NCBI RefSeq assembly: GCF_041734645.1
Contig: NZ_CP162010.1
Span: 868,001-932,000, forward strand
DNA length: 64,000 bases
Source: Rodentibacter sp901420285
GTDB taxonomy: Bacteria > Pseudomonadota > Gammaproteobacteria > Enterobacterales > Pasteurellaceae
Direction: 5' to 3'
The position numbers and the translations under genes were made by a program. Each line of letters opens with the position of its first letter. Position 1 is the first letter of the stretch. The notes under the pieces were generated by a model. It searched no databases. It was not told the origin of the DNA and saw only the letters and a program-made list of their open reading frames with translations. Shown piece after piece: positions 17,961-27,280 of this stretch.

Positions 17961-18857
17961 TTATTTTTTGGGGAAAAGCGAGGTGAAATATTGCTTCAAA
18001 TTTACATATTGGAATTTAAATCCTGCCTCAAGCAAGCGTTTCGGAAACACATTTTGACTTTCAAGTAACATATCGGCGCGTTCGCCGAGTGCCAGTTTTA
18101 AGGCAAATGCCGGTACAGGGAACGGTGCACAACGATGTAGCGCCGCCGCCAATTCCTGATTGAACTCGCTATTCGTTACGGGGTGCGGCGCCGTTAAATT
18201 ATAAATGCCTTTGCAGTCGAGATTTGAGATTAAAAATAGCACCGCATTGACGGCATCTTCCAAGGCGATCCAAGCCCAATATTGTTTGCCGGAACCTAAG
18301 CGACCGGCTAAATTTAAACGATAGAGCGGTAACATTTTAGCTAAGGCACCACCTTTGGGTGATAGTACGATGCCGGTACGAAGCAGGCAAACTGTCGTTT
18401 TCGCTTGCAATGCAGCGCTCTCCCAAGCTTGGCAAAGGCGCGCACTGAAGGTGTTGAATGCGGTGCTATTTTCATCGTTCATTAATTGATCGCCGCCGTC
18501 ACCGTAAATTCCTGTCGCTGAAGCGGAAATTAAGCGAGGCGGATTAAGACCGGCATTAATTAATAAGGCTATTTGTTCGGTTAATTTTACTCGGCTATTA
18601 AATAATGTCGCTTTTTGCGCCTCGCTCCAAGCTTTGGCAAAAATAGGCTCGCCGGCGAGATTAATTACCACATCGAATTCGTCGAGGTTTTTAAGCGCAG
18701 TAAGCGAAGTGAAAAATCGCAAGTTTTTTTGCGGGAAAAGCCGACGGGCTTTTTTCTCCGAACGCGTGAGAAGGGAGAGTTGATGTTGTTGATTTAATAG
18801 AACGGGAATTAATGCTTGGCCGATGAGTCCTGTGCCGCCGGTGATGAAAATGTTCAT
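17961..18857 (-). CDS. TIGR01777-family NAD-dependent epimerase/dehydratase (YfcH-like)
   Basis: A 298-residue Rossmann protein of the extended SDR class. Seen are MNIFITGGTGLIGQALIPVL at the N-terminus, VVINLAGEPI near 64, ISASATGIYGD near 112 and the family C-terminal block ALKLALGERADMLLESQNVFPKRLLEAGFKF. Cellular role is not established. It overlaps argR by four bases. Two strong copies of the dispersed repeat lie inside the gene (18238-18250 and 18454-18467), coding residues around AVLFLISN and ENSTAFNTF. Confidence 0.85.
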   Translation of the reverse strand: MNIFITGGTGLIGQALIPVLLNQQHQLSLLTRSEKKARRLFPQKNLRFFTSLTALKNLDEFDVVINLAGEPIFAKAWSEAQKATLFNSRVKLTEQIALLINAGLNPPRLISASATGIYGDGGDQLMNDENSTAFNTFSARLCQAWESAALQAKTTVCLLRTGIVLSPKGGALAKMLPLYRLNLAGRLGSGKQYWAWIALEDAVNAVLFLISNLDCKGIYNLTAPHPVTNSEFNQELAAALHRCAPFPVPAFALKLALGERADMLLESQNVFPKRLLEAGFKFQYVNLKQYFTSLFPKK

Positions 18858-19309
18858 GAGAGCGAGCGTTCGAACAAATCTTGAATGCGTTCAATTAAGA
18901 TTGAAATTGGTGTGGTGCGTGTCGGTGTGACAAAAATCGTGTCGTCGCCGGCGATGGTGCCGAGAATACCGTCCGGTTTGCCGACGGAATCAAGTAAACG
19001 AGCGATTAATTGCGCAGCACCCGGCGTGGTTTTGATTACGACTAACATGTTATTGTGATCAATATCCAACACTAAATTTTTCAATGGGCTGCTGGTCGCC
19101 GGCACGCTTAATTCATTGGGTAAACAATACACCATTTCCATTTTAGCGTTACGTGCACGCACCGCGCCGAATTTGCCGAGCATGCGGGAAACTTTCGATT
19201 GATTAATGCCGGAGAAACCTTGCTTTTTAAGCGCTTCGACGATTTCGCTTTGTGATGCGAAACGCTCTTGATTTAATAATTCCTTAAAAGCACGAGTAAG
19301 ATTATCCAT
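18854..19309 (-). CDS. argR: Arginine repressor
   Basis: A 151-residue hexameric repressor of arginine genes. The N-terminal winged helix (QSEIVEALKKQGFSGINQSKVSRMLGKFGAVRARN) and the C-terminal arginine-binding domain (TPGAAQLIARLLDSVG, GTIAGDDTIFVTP) are both intact. The start at 19309 (MDNLTRAF) has TAGGA upstream; the longer frame adds 20 implausible residues. The gene is divergent from mdh, and a probable ARG box lies between them. Confidence 0.95.
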   Translation of the reverse strand: MDNLTRAFKELLNQERFASQSEIVEALKKQGFSGINQSKVSRMLGKFGAVRARNAKMEMVYCLPNELSVPATSSPLKNLVLDIDHNNMLVVIKTTPGAAQLIARLLDSVGKPDGILGTIAGDDTIFVTPTRTTPISILIERIQDLFERSLS

Positions 19310-19345
19310 TTTGTTCCTATAAGATAATTTAAATTGCATAAGATT

Positions 19346-19359
19346 TGCATAAAAATTCA
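19346..19359. promoter_or_regulatory. Probable ARG box between argR and mdh
   Basis: TGCATAAAAATTCA matches the ARG-box form TGAAT-N4-ATTCA with one mismatch in ten. It is 37 bases upstream of the argR start, so autoregulation of argR is the simplest reading. The adjacent TTGCATAAGATTTGC and CATAATATGCA words are weaker half-site candidates. Confidence 0.5.
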
Positions 19360-19515
19360 TAATATGCAACTAAAAAGGCATTTTTTATTTGAAAAGCAAA
19401 GGTTTTTTATAAGAAATTTGAGTAAGATCCCATATTTTATTTTCTGTATTTGTAATTTATGAATGAAACTTTTAAAATCTATTGGCTTAATTAATCTACT
19501 TAATAAGGAGTAAAT

Positions 19516-20451
19516 ATGAAAGTTGCAGTATTAGGCGCCGCCGGCGGTATTGGTCAAGCTCTGGCGTTGTTATTGAAATTACAATTACCGGCGGAATCCG
19601 AACTGGCTTTATATGATATCGCACCCGTAACTCCCGGGGTTGCGGCGGATGTAAGCCATATTCCGACGGCTGTTAAAGTAAAAGGTTTTTCAGGTGAAGA
19701 TCCGACTCCGGCACTTCAAGGTGCAGACGTGGTATTAATTTCAGCCGGCGTTGCGCGTAAACCGGGTATGGATCGTTCGGATTTGTTCAATATTAATGCG
19801 GGTATCGTGCGCGGTTTAATCGAAAAAGTGGCGGCAGCCTGTCCTAAAGCCTGCGTTGGTATTATCACCAATCCGGTTAATACAACTGTGGCGATTGCCG
19901 CTGAAGTATTGAAAAAAGCTGGGGTTTACGATAAACGTAAATTATTCGGCGTGACGACATTAGATGTACTTCGTTCGGAAACTTTTGTGGCCGAATTGAA
20001 AAACTTAAATGTTTCTCGCACTACCGTGCCAGTGATTGGCGGACATTCCGGTGTTACTATTCTTCCGTTGCTTTCTCAAGTACCTTATGCGGAATTTAGC
20101 GCAGCGGAAATTGCAGCGTTAACCAAACGTATCCAAAATGCCGGTACGGAAGTGGTGGAAGCGAAAGCCGGCGGCGGTTCGGCTACACTTTCTATGGCGC
20201 AGGCGGCAGCACGGTTTGCCCGTTCTTTGGTGAAAGGCTTAAACGGTGAAACCGTGGTTGAATGCACTTATGTTGAAGGTGATGGCAAATATGCCCGTTT
20301 CTTCGCTCAGCCGGTTCGCTTGGGCAAAGAAGGCGTGGAAGAAATTCTTCCGATCGGCCCGTTAAGCGAATTTGAACAAAAGGCATTAGACGCAATGTTA
20401 CCGACATTACGTGCAGATATTGAATTAGGCGAGAAATTTATTAACGGTTAA
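19516..20451 (+). CDS. mdh: Malate dehydrogenase
   Basis: NAD-dependent enzyme interconverting malate and oxaloacetate, 311 residues (E. coli 312). Shown by MKVAVLGAAGGIGQALALLL, the substrate-loop arginines in AGVARKPGMDRSDLF, NPVNTTVAIAAEVLKK and the catalytic His in VIGGHSGVTILPL. AAGGAG precedes the ATG. With sucABCD downstream it supplies a partial TCA cycle, and in Pasteurellaceae it commonly runs in the reductive direction towards fumarate respiration. Confidence 0.97.
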   Translation: MKVAVLGAAGGIGQALALLLKLQLPAESELALYDIAPVTPGVAADVSHIPTAVKVKGFSGEDPTPALQGADVVLISAGVARKPGMDRSDLFNINAGIVRGLIEKVAAACPKACVGIITNPVNTTVAIAAEVLKKAGVYDKRKLFGVTTLDVLRSETFVAELKNLNVSRTTVPVIGGHSGVTILPLLSQVPYAEFSAAEIAALTKRIQNAGTEVVEAKAGGGSATLSMAQAAARFARSLVKGLNGETVVECTYVEGDGKYARFFAQPVRLGKEGVEEILPIGPLSEFEQKALDAMLPTLRADIELGEKFING

Positions 20452-20467
20452 TTTATGCCGAATGAAT

Positions 20468-20497
20468 AAAAGAGCGCGAATATAAGCGCTCTTTTTT
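20468..20497 (+). terminator. Terminator of mdh
   Basis: AAGAGCGC pairs with GCGCTCTT around a nine-base loop, ending in a T run, 17 bases after the stop codon. Confidence 0.85.
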
Positions 20498-20526
20498 ATG
20501 TTAGAAATAAAAAAATCAAGAAAAAC

Positions 20527-20542
20527 CGTGACTTAGTTCACA
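20527..20542 (+). promoter_or_regulatory. Strong CRP-type site
   Basis: CGTGA-CTTAGT-TCACA matches the CRP consensus TGTGA-N6-TCACA at nine of ten positions. It lies in the 408-base gap between mdh and sucA. It would sit at about -42 from a start near 20577 (with -10 TAACAT at 20565-20570), the class II CRP position for the RNA candidate that follows. Confidence 0.55.
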
Positions 20543-20576
20543 GATTTAAAGATTGATATTTGCATAACATTTTAAA

Positions 20577-20673
20577 TAACGTTATTTTTTAGCCATTAAA
20601 AATAAGTGCTATCTTAAATAGCCTGTATCTATTTTGCTTTCCGAGTAGTGCCTCTTTCGAGGCACTTTTTTTT
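20577..20673 (+). ncRNA. Candidate CRP-controlled small RNA
   Basis: Between a CRP-like site and a near-perfect intrinsic terminator lies a 97-base stretch without ATG or a reading frame. The terminator (AGTGCCTC, loop TTTC, GAGGCACT, then seven further T) is separate from the mdh terminator and has no gene ahead of it, the usual layout of a trans-acting small RNA. A perfect 14-base palindrome AAATAACGTTATTT (20574-20587) sits at the presumed start. I recognise no known family. The alternative is an attenuator in a long sucA leader. The rest of the gap up to sucA holds only promoter elements. Confidence 0.4.
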
Positions 20674-20745
20674 GCTCATTTTTGTATCGGAATGAATTGA
20701 TTTTATTTATTGTATTTAAATTATAAATTTGAAGATAAAAGGATT

Positions 20746-20816
20746 GTTGAGCTGGATCACAAATTTGTAACAAATGCGATTTGGCGCGTTTTTTCCAAGT
20801 GAATCCTATGTATAAT
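20746..20816 (+). promoter_or_regulatory. Probable sucA promoter with CRP-like site
   Basis: A perfect -10 TATAAT lies at 20811-20816, 44 bases before the sucA start. The -35 is poor. Upstream, GTTGA-GCTGGA-TCACA (20746-20761) matches the CRP consensus at eight of ten positions and would centre near -69, close to an activating position. Confidence 0.45.
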
Positions 20817-20859
20817 AACGCCGAAATTAATTCCCTAGAGAATATTGTTTGAGGTGAAT

Positions 20860-23664
20860 ATGCAACAAAATAGCTTTGATGAATGGCTGGAGACGACCGC
20901 ATTGGGAGGGGCGAATCAGGCCTATATCGAAGAATTATATGAGCGTTATTTAGATGAGCCAAATTCTATTGATGAAAGCTGGAAAGCAATCTTTGATTCA
21001 TTGCCGAATTTAACCGCACCGGAGCAGCCCCATTCGCCGGTTCGAGATTATTTCCGTCGCCTTGCCCGTGAAAATACTACCGAAGCGGTGACGGTGATTG
21101 ATCCTGAAGCGAGTGCGAAACTCGTTAAAGTGTTGCAATTTATTAATGCCTACCGTTTCCGAGGCCATTTGGAAGCGAAACTTGACCCGCTTGATTATTA
21201 TCGTTGGAAAGTTTCCAGTGTACCGGAGTTAAATTACCGCTATCACGGTTTTACCGAACAAGATCTTAACGAAACCTTCAATATCAATCATTACGTTTAT
21301 CAGCGCGACACCATTAAGCTTGCCGAACTTAAAGATATGCTGAAAGAAACCTATTGTGGTTCTATCGGTTTAGAATTTATGCATGTGCAAGACATGGAAC
21401 AAAAAATGTGGCTGCAAAACAAATTAGAAAGCCGCTTAAATAAACCGCTTTTCAGCAATCAAGAAAAAATTAATTTTTTAAATGAACTGACCGCGGCAGA
21501 CGGTTTAGAACGTTATCTCGGTGCGAAATTCCCTGGCGCAAAACGTTTTTCTTTGGAAGGAAGCGACGCTTTTATTCCGTTAATGAAAGAAATTATTCGT
21601 CATGCCGGTAAACAAGGTGTGAAAGATATTGTTATGGGAATGGCTCATCGCGGACGTTTAAATATGTTGGTGAACGTGCTGGGTAAAAAACCGGAAGATT
21701 TGTTTGATGAATTCGCCGGTAAGCATTCTGGCGATCGCACCGGTGACGTGAAATATCACCAAGGTTTCTCTTCCGATTTTGCTGTAGGCGATGAACGCGT
21801 TCACTTAACCCTTGCATTTAATCCGTCGCATTTGGAAATTGTCAGCCCCGTAGTTATCGGTGCGGTGCGCTCACGTCAGACCAAAAGAAATGATACCACG
21901 CGCGCTCAAGTATTAGCGATTACCGTACATGGTGATTCCGCCGTAGCGGGACAAGGTGTGGTGCAGGAAACGTTAAATATGTCGAATGCACGCGGTTACA
22001 CCGTGGGTGGCACGATTCGTATCGTAATTAACAATCAAATCGGTTTTACTACATCTAATCCAAACGATACCCGTTCAACAGAATACTGTACCGATATTGC
22101 CAAGATGATCCAAGCGCCGATTATTCACGTAAATGGCGATGATCCGGAAGCGGTTGCTTTTGCTGCGAGAATGGCGGTGGAATATCGCAGTTTGTTTAAA
22201 CGCGATATTTTCATTGATTTAATTTCTTATCGTCGCCACGGACACAATGAAGCGGACGAACCATTGGCGACCCAACCAATGATGTACAGCATCATTAAAA
22301 AACATCCGACACCGCGTAAAGTCTATGCCGATCGTTTAATTGCCGAAGGTGTAATTAGCGAAGCGCAAGTTACCGAAATGATGAATTTATACCGTGATGC
22401 GCTTGATAACGGTGAGCGTGTAGTGACTGAATGGCGCGAAATGGATATGGCGAAAATGGATTGGCTGCAATATCTCCATTATGACTGGACCGCGCCTTAT
22501 GAAAGTCGTTTCCCGCAAGAGCGTTTTTTAACGCTTGCCAAACGCGTATGCGAATATCCGGAAAGTTTGCGTGCCCATCCTCGCGTAGAAAAAATTTATA
22601 ACGATCGTAAGGCCATGTACCAAGGTGAAAAATTATTCGATTGGGGAATGGCGGAGACAATGGCTTATGCCACCTTATTAGACGACGGCGTAAATGTTCG
22701 TTTATCCGGCGAAGATGCGGGGCGAGGTACGTTTTTCCATCGTCATGCCGTGGTGCATAACCAAAATGATGGCACCGGTTATGTGCCTCTAACTCATTTA
22801 CATGCCAATCAAGGCCGCTTTGAAGTATGGGATTCCGTGCTTTCGGAAGAATCCGTCCTTGCTTTTGAATACGGTTATGCCACCACCGATCCGAAAACAC
22901 TGACCATTTGGGAAGCGCAATTCGGTGATTTTGCCAATGGCGCACAAATCGTCATTGACCAATTTATCAGCTCCGGCGAACAAAAATGGGGCAGAATGTG
23001 TGGTCTTGTGATGTTGTTACCGCACGGTTACGAAGGGCAGGGCCCGGAACATTCTTCTGCTCGTTTAGAACGTTATTTGCAACTTTGCGCAGAACAGAAT
23101 ATGCAAGTGTGTATCCCTTCTACGCCGGCTCAGGTTTATCATATGTTGCGTCGTCAAGCGTTACGCAAAATGCGCCGCCCGTTAATTGCGATTTCACCGA
23201 AATCCTTACTGCGCCATCCGTTGGCAGTTTCAAGTTTGAATGAATTAATTAACGGTTCATTCCAAACGGTAATTGGCGAAATTGACGAGCTGGATCCGAA
23301 AGCTGTAAAACGCATCGTACTTTGTTCCGGCAAAGTATATTATGATTTGCTCGAGCAACGCCGCGCAAATAATCAAACTGATGTGGCAATTATTCGTATT
23401 GAGCAGCTTTATCCGTATCCCCATGAAGATGTGAAAAAAGCACTTGCGCCTTATGCACAGGTGAAAGATTATGTTTGGTGTCAAGAAGAGCCGCTTAACC
23501 AAGGCGCGTGGTATAGCAGTAAACATAATTTTGAAAGTTCCATCCCTGATAACGTGAAACTGAAATATGCCGGCCGCCCGGCCTCCGCCTCGCCGGCCGT
23601 TGGTTATATGTCGCTACACGTTAAACAGCAAAAACAATTGGTAGAAGAAGCCTTGAAGCTGTGA
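20860..23664 (+). CDS. sucA: 2-oxoglutarate dehydrogenase E1
   Basis: Thiamine-diphosphate subunit that decarboxylates 2-oxoglutarate; 934 residues (E. coli 933). Seen are the N-terminal E2-binding segment (YEELYERYLDEPNS-like), MGMAHRGRLNMLVNVLGK near 260, FNPSHLEIVSPVV, the cofactor motif HVNGDDPEAV with NEADEPL near 410-470, and the C-terminal LLPHGYEGQGPEHSSARLER. The start at 20860 (MQQNSFDEW) has GAGGTG; five upstream codons are in frame but not needed. A 180-base gap separates it from sucB. Confidence 0.97.
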   Translation: MQQNSFDEWLETTALGGANQAYIEELYERYLDEPNSIDESWKAIFDSLPNLTAPEQPHSPVRDYFRRLARENTTEAVTVIDPEASAKLVKVLQFINAYRFRGHLEAKLDPLDYYRWKVSSVPELNYRYHGFTEQDLNETFNINHYVYQRDTIKLAELKDMLKETYCGSIGLEFMHVQDMEQKMWLQNKLESRLNKPLFSNQEKINFLNELTAADGLERYLGAKFPGAKRFSLEGSDAFIPLMKEIIRHAGKQGVKDIVMGMAHRGRLNMLVNVLGKKPEDLFDEFAGKHSGDRTGDVKYHQGFSSDFAVGDERVHLTLAFNPSHLEIVSPVVIGAVRSRQTKRNDTTRAQVLAITVHGDSAVAGQGVVQETLNMSNARGYTVGGTIRIVINNQIGFTTSNPNDTRSTEYCTDIAKMIQAPIIHVNGDDPEAVAFAARMAVEYRSLFKRDIFIDLISYRRHGHNEADEPLATQPMMYSIIKKHPTPRKVYADRLIAEGVISEAQVTEMMNLYRDALDNGERVVTEWREMDMAKMDWLQYLHYDWTAPYESRFPQERFLTLAKRVCEYPESLRAHPRVEKIYNDRKAMYQGEKLFDWGMAETMAYATLLDDGVNVRLSGEDAGRGTFFHRHAVVHNQNDGTGYVPLTHLHANQGRFEVWDSVLSEESVLAFEYGYATTDPKTLTIWEAQFGDFANGAQIVIDQFISSGEQKWGRMCGLVMLLPHGYEGQGPEHSSARLERYLQLCAEQNMQVCIPSTPAQVYHMLRRQALRKMRRPLIAISPKSLLRHPLAVSSLNELINGSFQTVIGEIDELDPKAVKRIVLCSGKVYYDLLEQRRANNQTDVAIIRIEQLYPYPHEDVKKALAPYAQVKDYVWCQEEPLNQGAWYSSKHNFESSIPDNVKLKYAGRPASASPAVGYMSLHVKQQKQLVEEALKL

Positions 23665-23715
23665 ACATTAGTTTAAAAGCTCCCTTCAGTAAGATCTAAA
23701 GGCTAAAACAGGGGC

Positions 23716-23729
23716 TTCAATGCGGTGCT
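23716..23729. repeat. Single copy of the dispersed repeat between sucA and sucB
   Basis: TTCAATGCGGTGCT, followed on its 3' side by GATTCACACTTCCG. The reverse complement of this extended word resembles the flank of the copy at 53653, showing conservation beyond the core. Confidence 0.8.
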
Positions 23730-23844
23730 GATTCACACTTCCGTTTGTTGCAATTTCGCCTTATGAGAGCGCTTTTCGTGAAGGGAGCGTGCGCTGTCAA
23801 AGTGTCAAAGATAATGAAGAGAATAAATTAAAAAAGGAAAAAAT

Positions 23845-25074
23845 ATGACAATCGAAATTCTTGTTCCCGATTTACCCGAATCTGTAGCCGATGCCACTGT
23901 TGCTACTTGGCATAAAAAAGTGGGCGATGCGGTTAAACGTGATGAAGTCTTAGTTGAAATCGAAACTGATAAAGTCGTACTGGAAGTTCCGGCGCAGGCT
24001 GACGGTGTGCTTGCCGAAATTCTTGAAGCGGAAGGTGCAACGGTGGTGAGTAAACAGCTTCTTGCTAAACTTTCCAGCGTACAGGCGGGGGATATGAGCA
24101 CCGCATCTGTGAAAGAAACGAACGAACCGACACCGGCAGATCGTCAAAATTCTGCAATTGAAAACAGTCATGCGAATGCAGCGGATCAAAGCCCGGCAAT
24201 TCGCCGTTTATTAGCGGAGCACGATTTAAATCCTGAAGGCATCCAAGGTTCCGGCGTGGGCGGCAGATTGACGCGTGAAGATATCGAACGCGAAATCGCG
24301 AAACGCAATACGCAACAAGCCAAACAAAATGTCGCGACGGAACATAATACGATTAGCACGGTAGCCTATAGTACCCGTTCGGAAAAACGTGTGCCGATGA
24401 CCCGTTTACGTAAACGCATCGCCGAACGTTTATTAGAAGCGAAAAACAGCACCGCAATGCTCACTACGTTTAATGAAGTGGATATGCAGCCGATTATGAG
24501 TTTGCGCAAACAATACGGCGAAAAATTTGAGAAACAGCACAATGTGCGTTTAGGTTTTATGTCGTTTTACATCAAGGCCGTAGTAGAAGCCTTAAAACGT
24601 TACCCTGAAGTGAATGCCTCCATTGACGGTGATGATATTGTTTACCACAATTATTTCGACATCAGTATTGCCGTTTCCACCCCGCGCGGTTTAGTCACGC
24701 CGGTATTGCGCAACTGTGACAAACTCAGCATGGCAGAAATCGAAAAACAAATTAAGGCTTTAGCAGAGAAGGGACGAGACGGTAAATTAACAGTAGAAGA
24801 TTTAACCGGCGGTAATTTCACTATTACCAACGGCGGCGTGTTCGGTTCATTAATGTCCACACCGATTATCAACCCACCACAAAGCGCAATTTTAGGGATG
24901 CACGCGATCAAAGAGCGTCCGATTGCCTTAAATGGTCAAGTGGTGATTCGTCCGATGATGTATTTGGCGTTATCCTACGATCACCGCTTAATTGACGGTA
25001 AAGAATCGGTCGGATTTCTTGTGACGATTAAGGATTTATTAGAAGATCCGACCCGATTGTTATTAGAAATTTAG
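23845..25074 (+). CDS. sucB: Dihydrolipoyl succinyltransferase (2-oxoglutarate dehydrogenase E2)
   Basis: A 409-residue core enzyme. The N-terminal lipoyl domain carries the lipoylated Lys at residue 43 in ETDKVVLEV; a flexible linker and the peripheral E1/E3-binding domain (SPAIRRLLAEHDLNPEGIQGSG region near 115) follow; the catalytic domain ends with SYDHRLIDGKESVGFLVTIK, containing the active-site His and Asp. AAAAAGGAAA precedes the ATG. E3 (lpd) is not in the window and is presumably shared with pyruvate dehydrogenase. Confidence 0.97.
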   Translation: MTIEILVPDLPESVADATVATWHKKVGDAVKRDEVLVEIETDKVVLEVPAQADGVLAEILEAEGATVVSKQLLAKLSSVQAGDMSTASVKETNEPTPADRQNSAIENSHANAADQSPAIRRLLAEHDLNPEGIQGSGVGGRLTREDIEREIAKRNTQQAKQNVATEHNTISTVAYSTRSEKRVPMTRLRKRIAERLLEAKNSTAMLTTFNEVDMQPIMSLRKQYGEKFEKQHNVRLGFMSFYIKAVVEALKRYPEVNASIDGDDIVYHNYFDISIAVSTPRGLVTPVLRNCDKLSMAEIEKQIKALAEKGRDGKLTVEDLTGGNFTITNGGVFGSLMSTPIINPPQSAILGMHAIKERPIALNGQVVIRPMMYLALSYDHRLIDGKESVGFLVTIKDLLEDPTRLLLEI

Positions 25075-25081
25075 AGTTAGC

Positions 25082-25124
25082 AAAAAATGCGGTCAAAATA
25101 CGGAAGTTTTTGATCGCATTTTTG
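25082..25124 (+). terminator. Terminator between sucB and sucC
   Basis: An imperfect long stem (AAAAATGCGGTCAAAA with TTTTTGATCGCATTTTT) followed by more T. It would partly separate sucAB from sucCD transcription. Confidence 0.6.
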
Positions 25125-25189
25125 TTTTTTTAGTCAAATATGCAACGTTCAAATGCGTATTGGATAACCCGGAAAACTCAGGTGAAGTT

Positions 25190-26356
25190 ATGAATCTACA
25201 TGAATATCAAGCGAAACAACTTTTTAAAGCGTACGGTTTGCCGGTTAACGAAGGTATTTTTTGTCGTTCGGCCGATGAAGCCGCAATGGCACTTTTTCAA
25301 TTGAACGGTGGTATTTGGGCGGCCAAGTGCCAAGTGCATGCCGGAGGGCGTGGAAAAGCCGGTGGTGTGGCATTAATCCATAATGCAGAAGAGGCGCGCG
25401 CTTTTGCGAATAAATGGCTTGGGCAACGTTTAGTGACGTTTCAAACGGATAAATGGGGACAACCGGTAAACGGCATTTATATTGAAGAAACCTGCGAGAT
25501 TGAAAAAGAGCTTTATCTTGGAGCGGTAATTGATCGTTCTTTGCAAAAAATTGTTTTTATGGCTTCTTCTGCCGGTGGTATGAATATTGAAGAGGTAGCG
25601 CGTGATACGCCGTATTTGATTCATAAAATCACGCTTGATCCACTCTTCGGCGGAATGCCTTATCAAGGTAGAGAATTGGCATTTAAACTGGGTTTAAGCG
25701 GTGAACAAAATAAACAATTTACACATATTTTCATACAACTAGCGAAACTGTTTGTCGAAAAAGATTTATCACTTTTGGAAGTAAATCCGCTTGTGGTGAC
25801 TAAAAAAGGTGGTTTGATTTGCTTGGATGCAAAAGTTTCCATCGATGACAATGCGCTTTTCCGCCACAATGATTTACGCGTACTTCGTGATTTAACCCAA
25901 AGTGATTTGCGCGAGGCTGAAGCGGAAAAACACCAGCTTAATTATGTAGCGCTAGAAGGCAATATCGGTTGTATGGTGAACGGTGCAGGGCTTGCCATGG
26001 GAACCATGGATATCGTGAAACTTTACGGCGGACGACCGGCAAATTTTCTTGATGTGGGCGGCGGCGCAACTAAAGAACGGGTTGCCGAAGCTTTCAAGAT
26101 TATTCTTACCGATGAGGCAGTAAAAGCCATTTTGGTGAATATTTTTGGTGGTATCGTGCGTTGTGATCTGATCGCTGAAGGAATTATCGCGGCGATTCAA
26201 GAAGTGGGCGTCACCGTGCCGGTCGTGGTGCGTTTAGAAGGCACCAATGCGGTGCTCGGCAGAGAGATCTTAGCGCAAAGCGGCATCAACATTATTGCAG
26301 CCCACAGCTTGCAAGATGCCGCACAAGCGGTGGTGAACGCTGCAAGCGGCGAATAG
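25190..26356 (+). CDS. sucC: Succinyl-CoA synthetase beta subunit
   Basis: ATP-grasp subunit, 388 residues as in E. coli. MNLHEYQAKQLFKAYGLPV at the N-terminus, the grasp loop AAKCQVHAGGRGKAGGV near 45, LEVNPLVVTKKG near 197 and FLDVGGGATKERVAEAFKII near 285 are diagnostic. Together with SucD it makes ATP from succinyl-CoA reversibly. The start at 25190 has CAGGTGAAG; ten codons upstream are open but unlike the family. Confidence 0.97.
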   Translation: MNLHEYQAKQLFKAYGLPVNEGIFCRSADEAAMALFQLNGGIWAAKCQVHAGGRGKAGGVALIHNAEEARAFANKWLGQRLVTFQTDKWGQPVNGIYIEETCEIEKELYLGAVIDRSLQKIVFMASSAGGMNIEEVARDTPYLIHKITLDPLFGGMPYQGRELAFKLGLSGEQNKQFTHIFIQLAKLFVEKDLSLLEVNPLVVTKKGGLICLDAKVSIDDNALFRHNDLRVLRDLTQSDLREAEAEKHQLNYVALEGNIGCMVNGAGLAMGTMDIVKLYGGRPANFLDVGGGATKERVAEAFKIILTDEAVKAILVNIFGGIVRCDLIAEGIIAAIQEVGVTVPVVVRLEGTNAVLGREILAQSGINIIAAHSLQDAAQAVVNAASGE

Positions 26357-26378
26357 GCGAATAAAAGAGGAGCGAAAT

Positions 26379-27248
26379 ATGTCTATTTTAATTAATAAAG
26401 ACACTAAAGTTATTTGCCAAGGTTTTACCGGTACACAAGGCACTTTTCATTCCGAACAAGCTCTTGCTTATGGTACAAAATTAGTCGGTGGCGTTTCGCC
26501 GAACAAAGGCGACACGATGCATTTAGGCTTGCCGGTATTTAATACCGTGCGCGATGCGGTGCTAGAGACAGGTGCCACGGCAAGTGTGATTTACGTACCG
26601 GCTGCATTTGGTAAAGATGCCATTTTAGAAGCTATTGATGCGGGGATTCAACTTATCGTTTGTATTACCGAGGGGATTCCGACCCTCGATATGCTTGTCA
26701 TAAAACAAAAACTGAACGAAACCGGCATAATGATGATTGGCCCTAATTGTCCGGGAGTAATTACGCCGGAAGAATGTAAAATCGGTATTATGCCGGGGAA
26801 TATTCATAAAAAAGGCAAAATCGGTATTGTTTCTCGCTCCGGTACCTTGACTTACGAAGCAGTAAAACAAATTACTGACGAAGGTTTCGGACAATCTACT
26901 TGTGTCGGTATCGGCGGCGATCCAATTCCGGGTTCAAGCTTTATTGATATTCTCAAACGTTTTCAAGAAGATCCGGAAACCGAAGCCATCGTCATGATCG
27001 GTGAAATCGGTGGCTCGGCGGAAGAAGAGGCGGCGGCTTATATTAACGCGCATATCACAAAACCTATGGTGGCCTACATCGCCGGCGTCACCGCACCGAA
27101 AGGCAAACGCATGGGACACGCCGGTGCGATTATCAGCGGTGGCAAAGGAACGGCGGAAAATAAAATCGCCGCTCTTAAGCTTGCTGGGGTAAAAACCGTA
27201 ACCAGTTTGGCAGAAATTGGTTCGGCATTGCGAGAATTATTAAAATAA
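26379..27248 (+). CDS. sucD: Succinyl-CoA synthetase alpha subunit
   Basis: A 289-residue CoA-binding, His-phosphorylated subunit (E. coli 289). Seen are ICQGFTGTQGTFHSEQAL near 15, GVSPNKGDTMHLGLPVF near 38, IGPNCPGVITP near 120 and the active-site block MGHAGAIISGGKGTAENK near 243 with the phosphohistidine. A GAGG ribosome site precedes the ATG, 22 bases after sucC. Confidence 0.97.
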   Translation: MSILINKDTKVICQGFTGTQGTFHSEQALAYGTKLVGGVSPNKGDTMHLGLPVFNTVRDAVLETGATASVIYVPAAFGKDAILEAIDAGIQLIVCITEGIPTLDMLVIKQKLNETGIMMIGPNCPGVITPEECKIGIMPGNIHKKGKIGIVSRSGTLTYEAVKQITDEGFGQSTCVGIGGDPIPGSSFIDILKRFQEDPETEAIVMIGEIGGSAEEEAAAYINAHITKPMVAYIAGVTAPKGKRMGHAGAIISGGKGTAENKIAALKLAGVKTVTSLAEIGSALRELLK

Positions 27249-27280
27249 AAAAACGCGCGAGAAACCATTACCGATCATCT

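Noticed and set aside
22370..22945. Minus-strand 191-codon open frame inside sucA
   Set aside because: It lies opposite highly conserved SucA sequence and has no recognisable domain; a shadow frame.
26244..26257. CAATGCGGTGCT in sucC
   Set aside because: It codes for the conserved EGTNAVLGRE stretch, so similarity to the repeat may be incidental; left out of the strong count.
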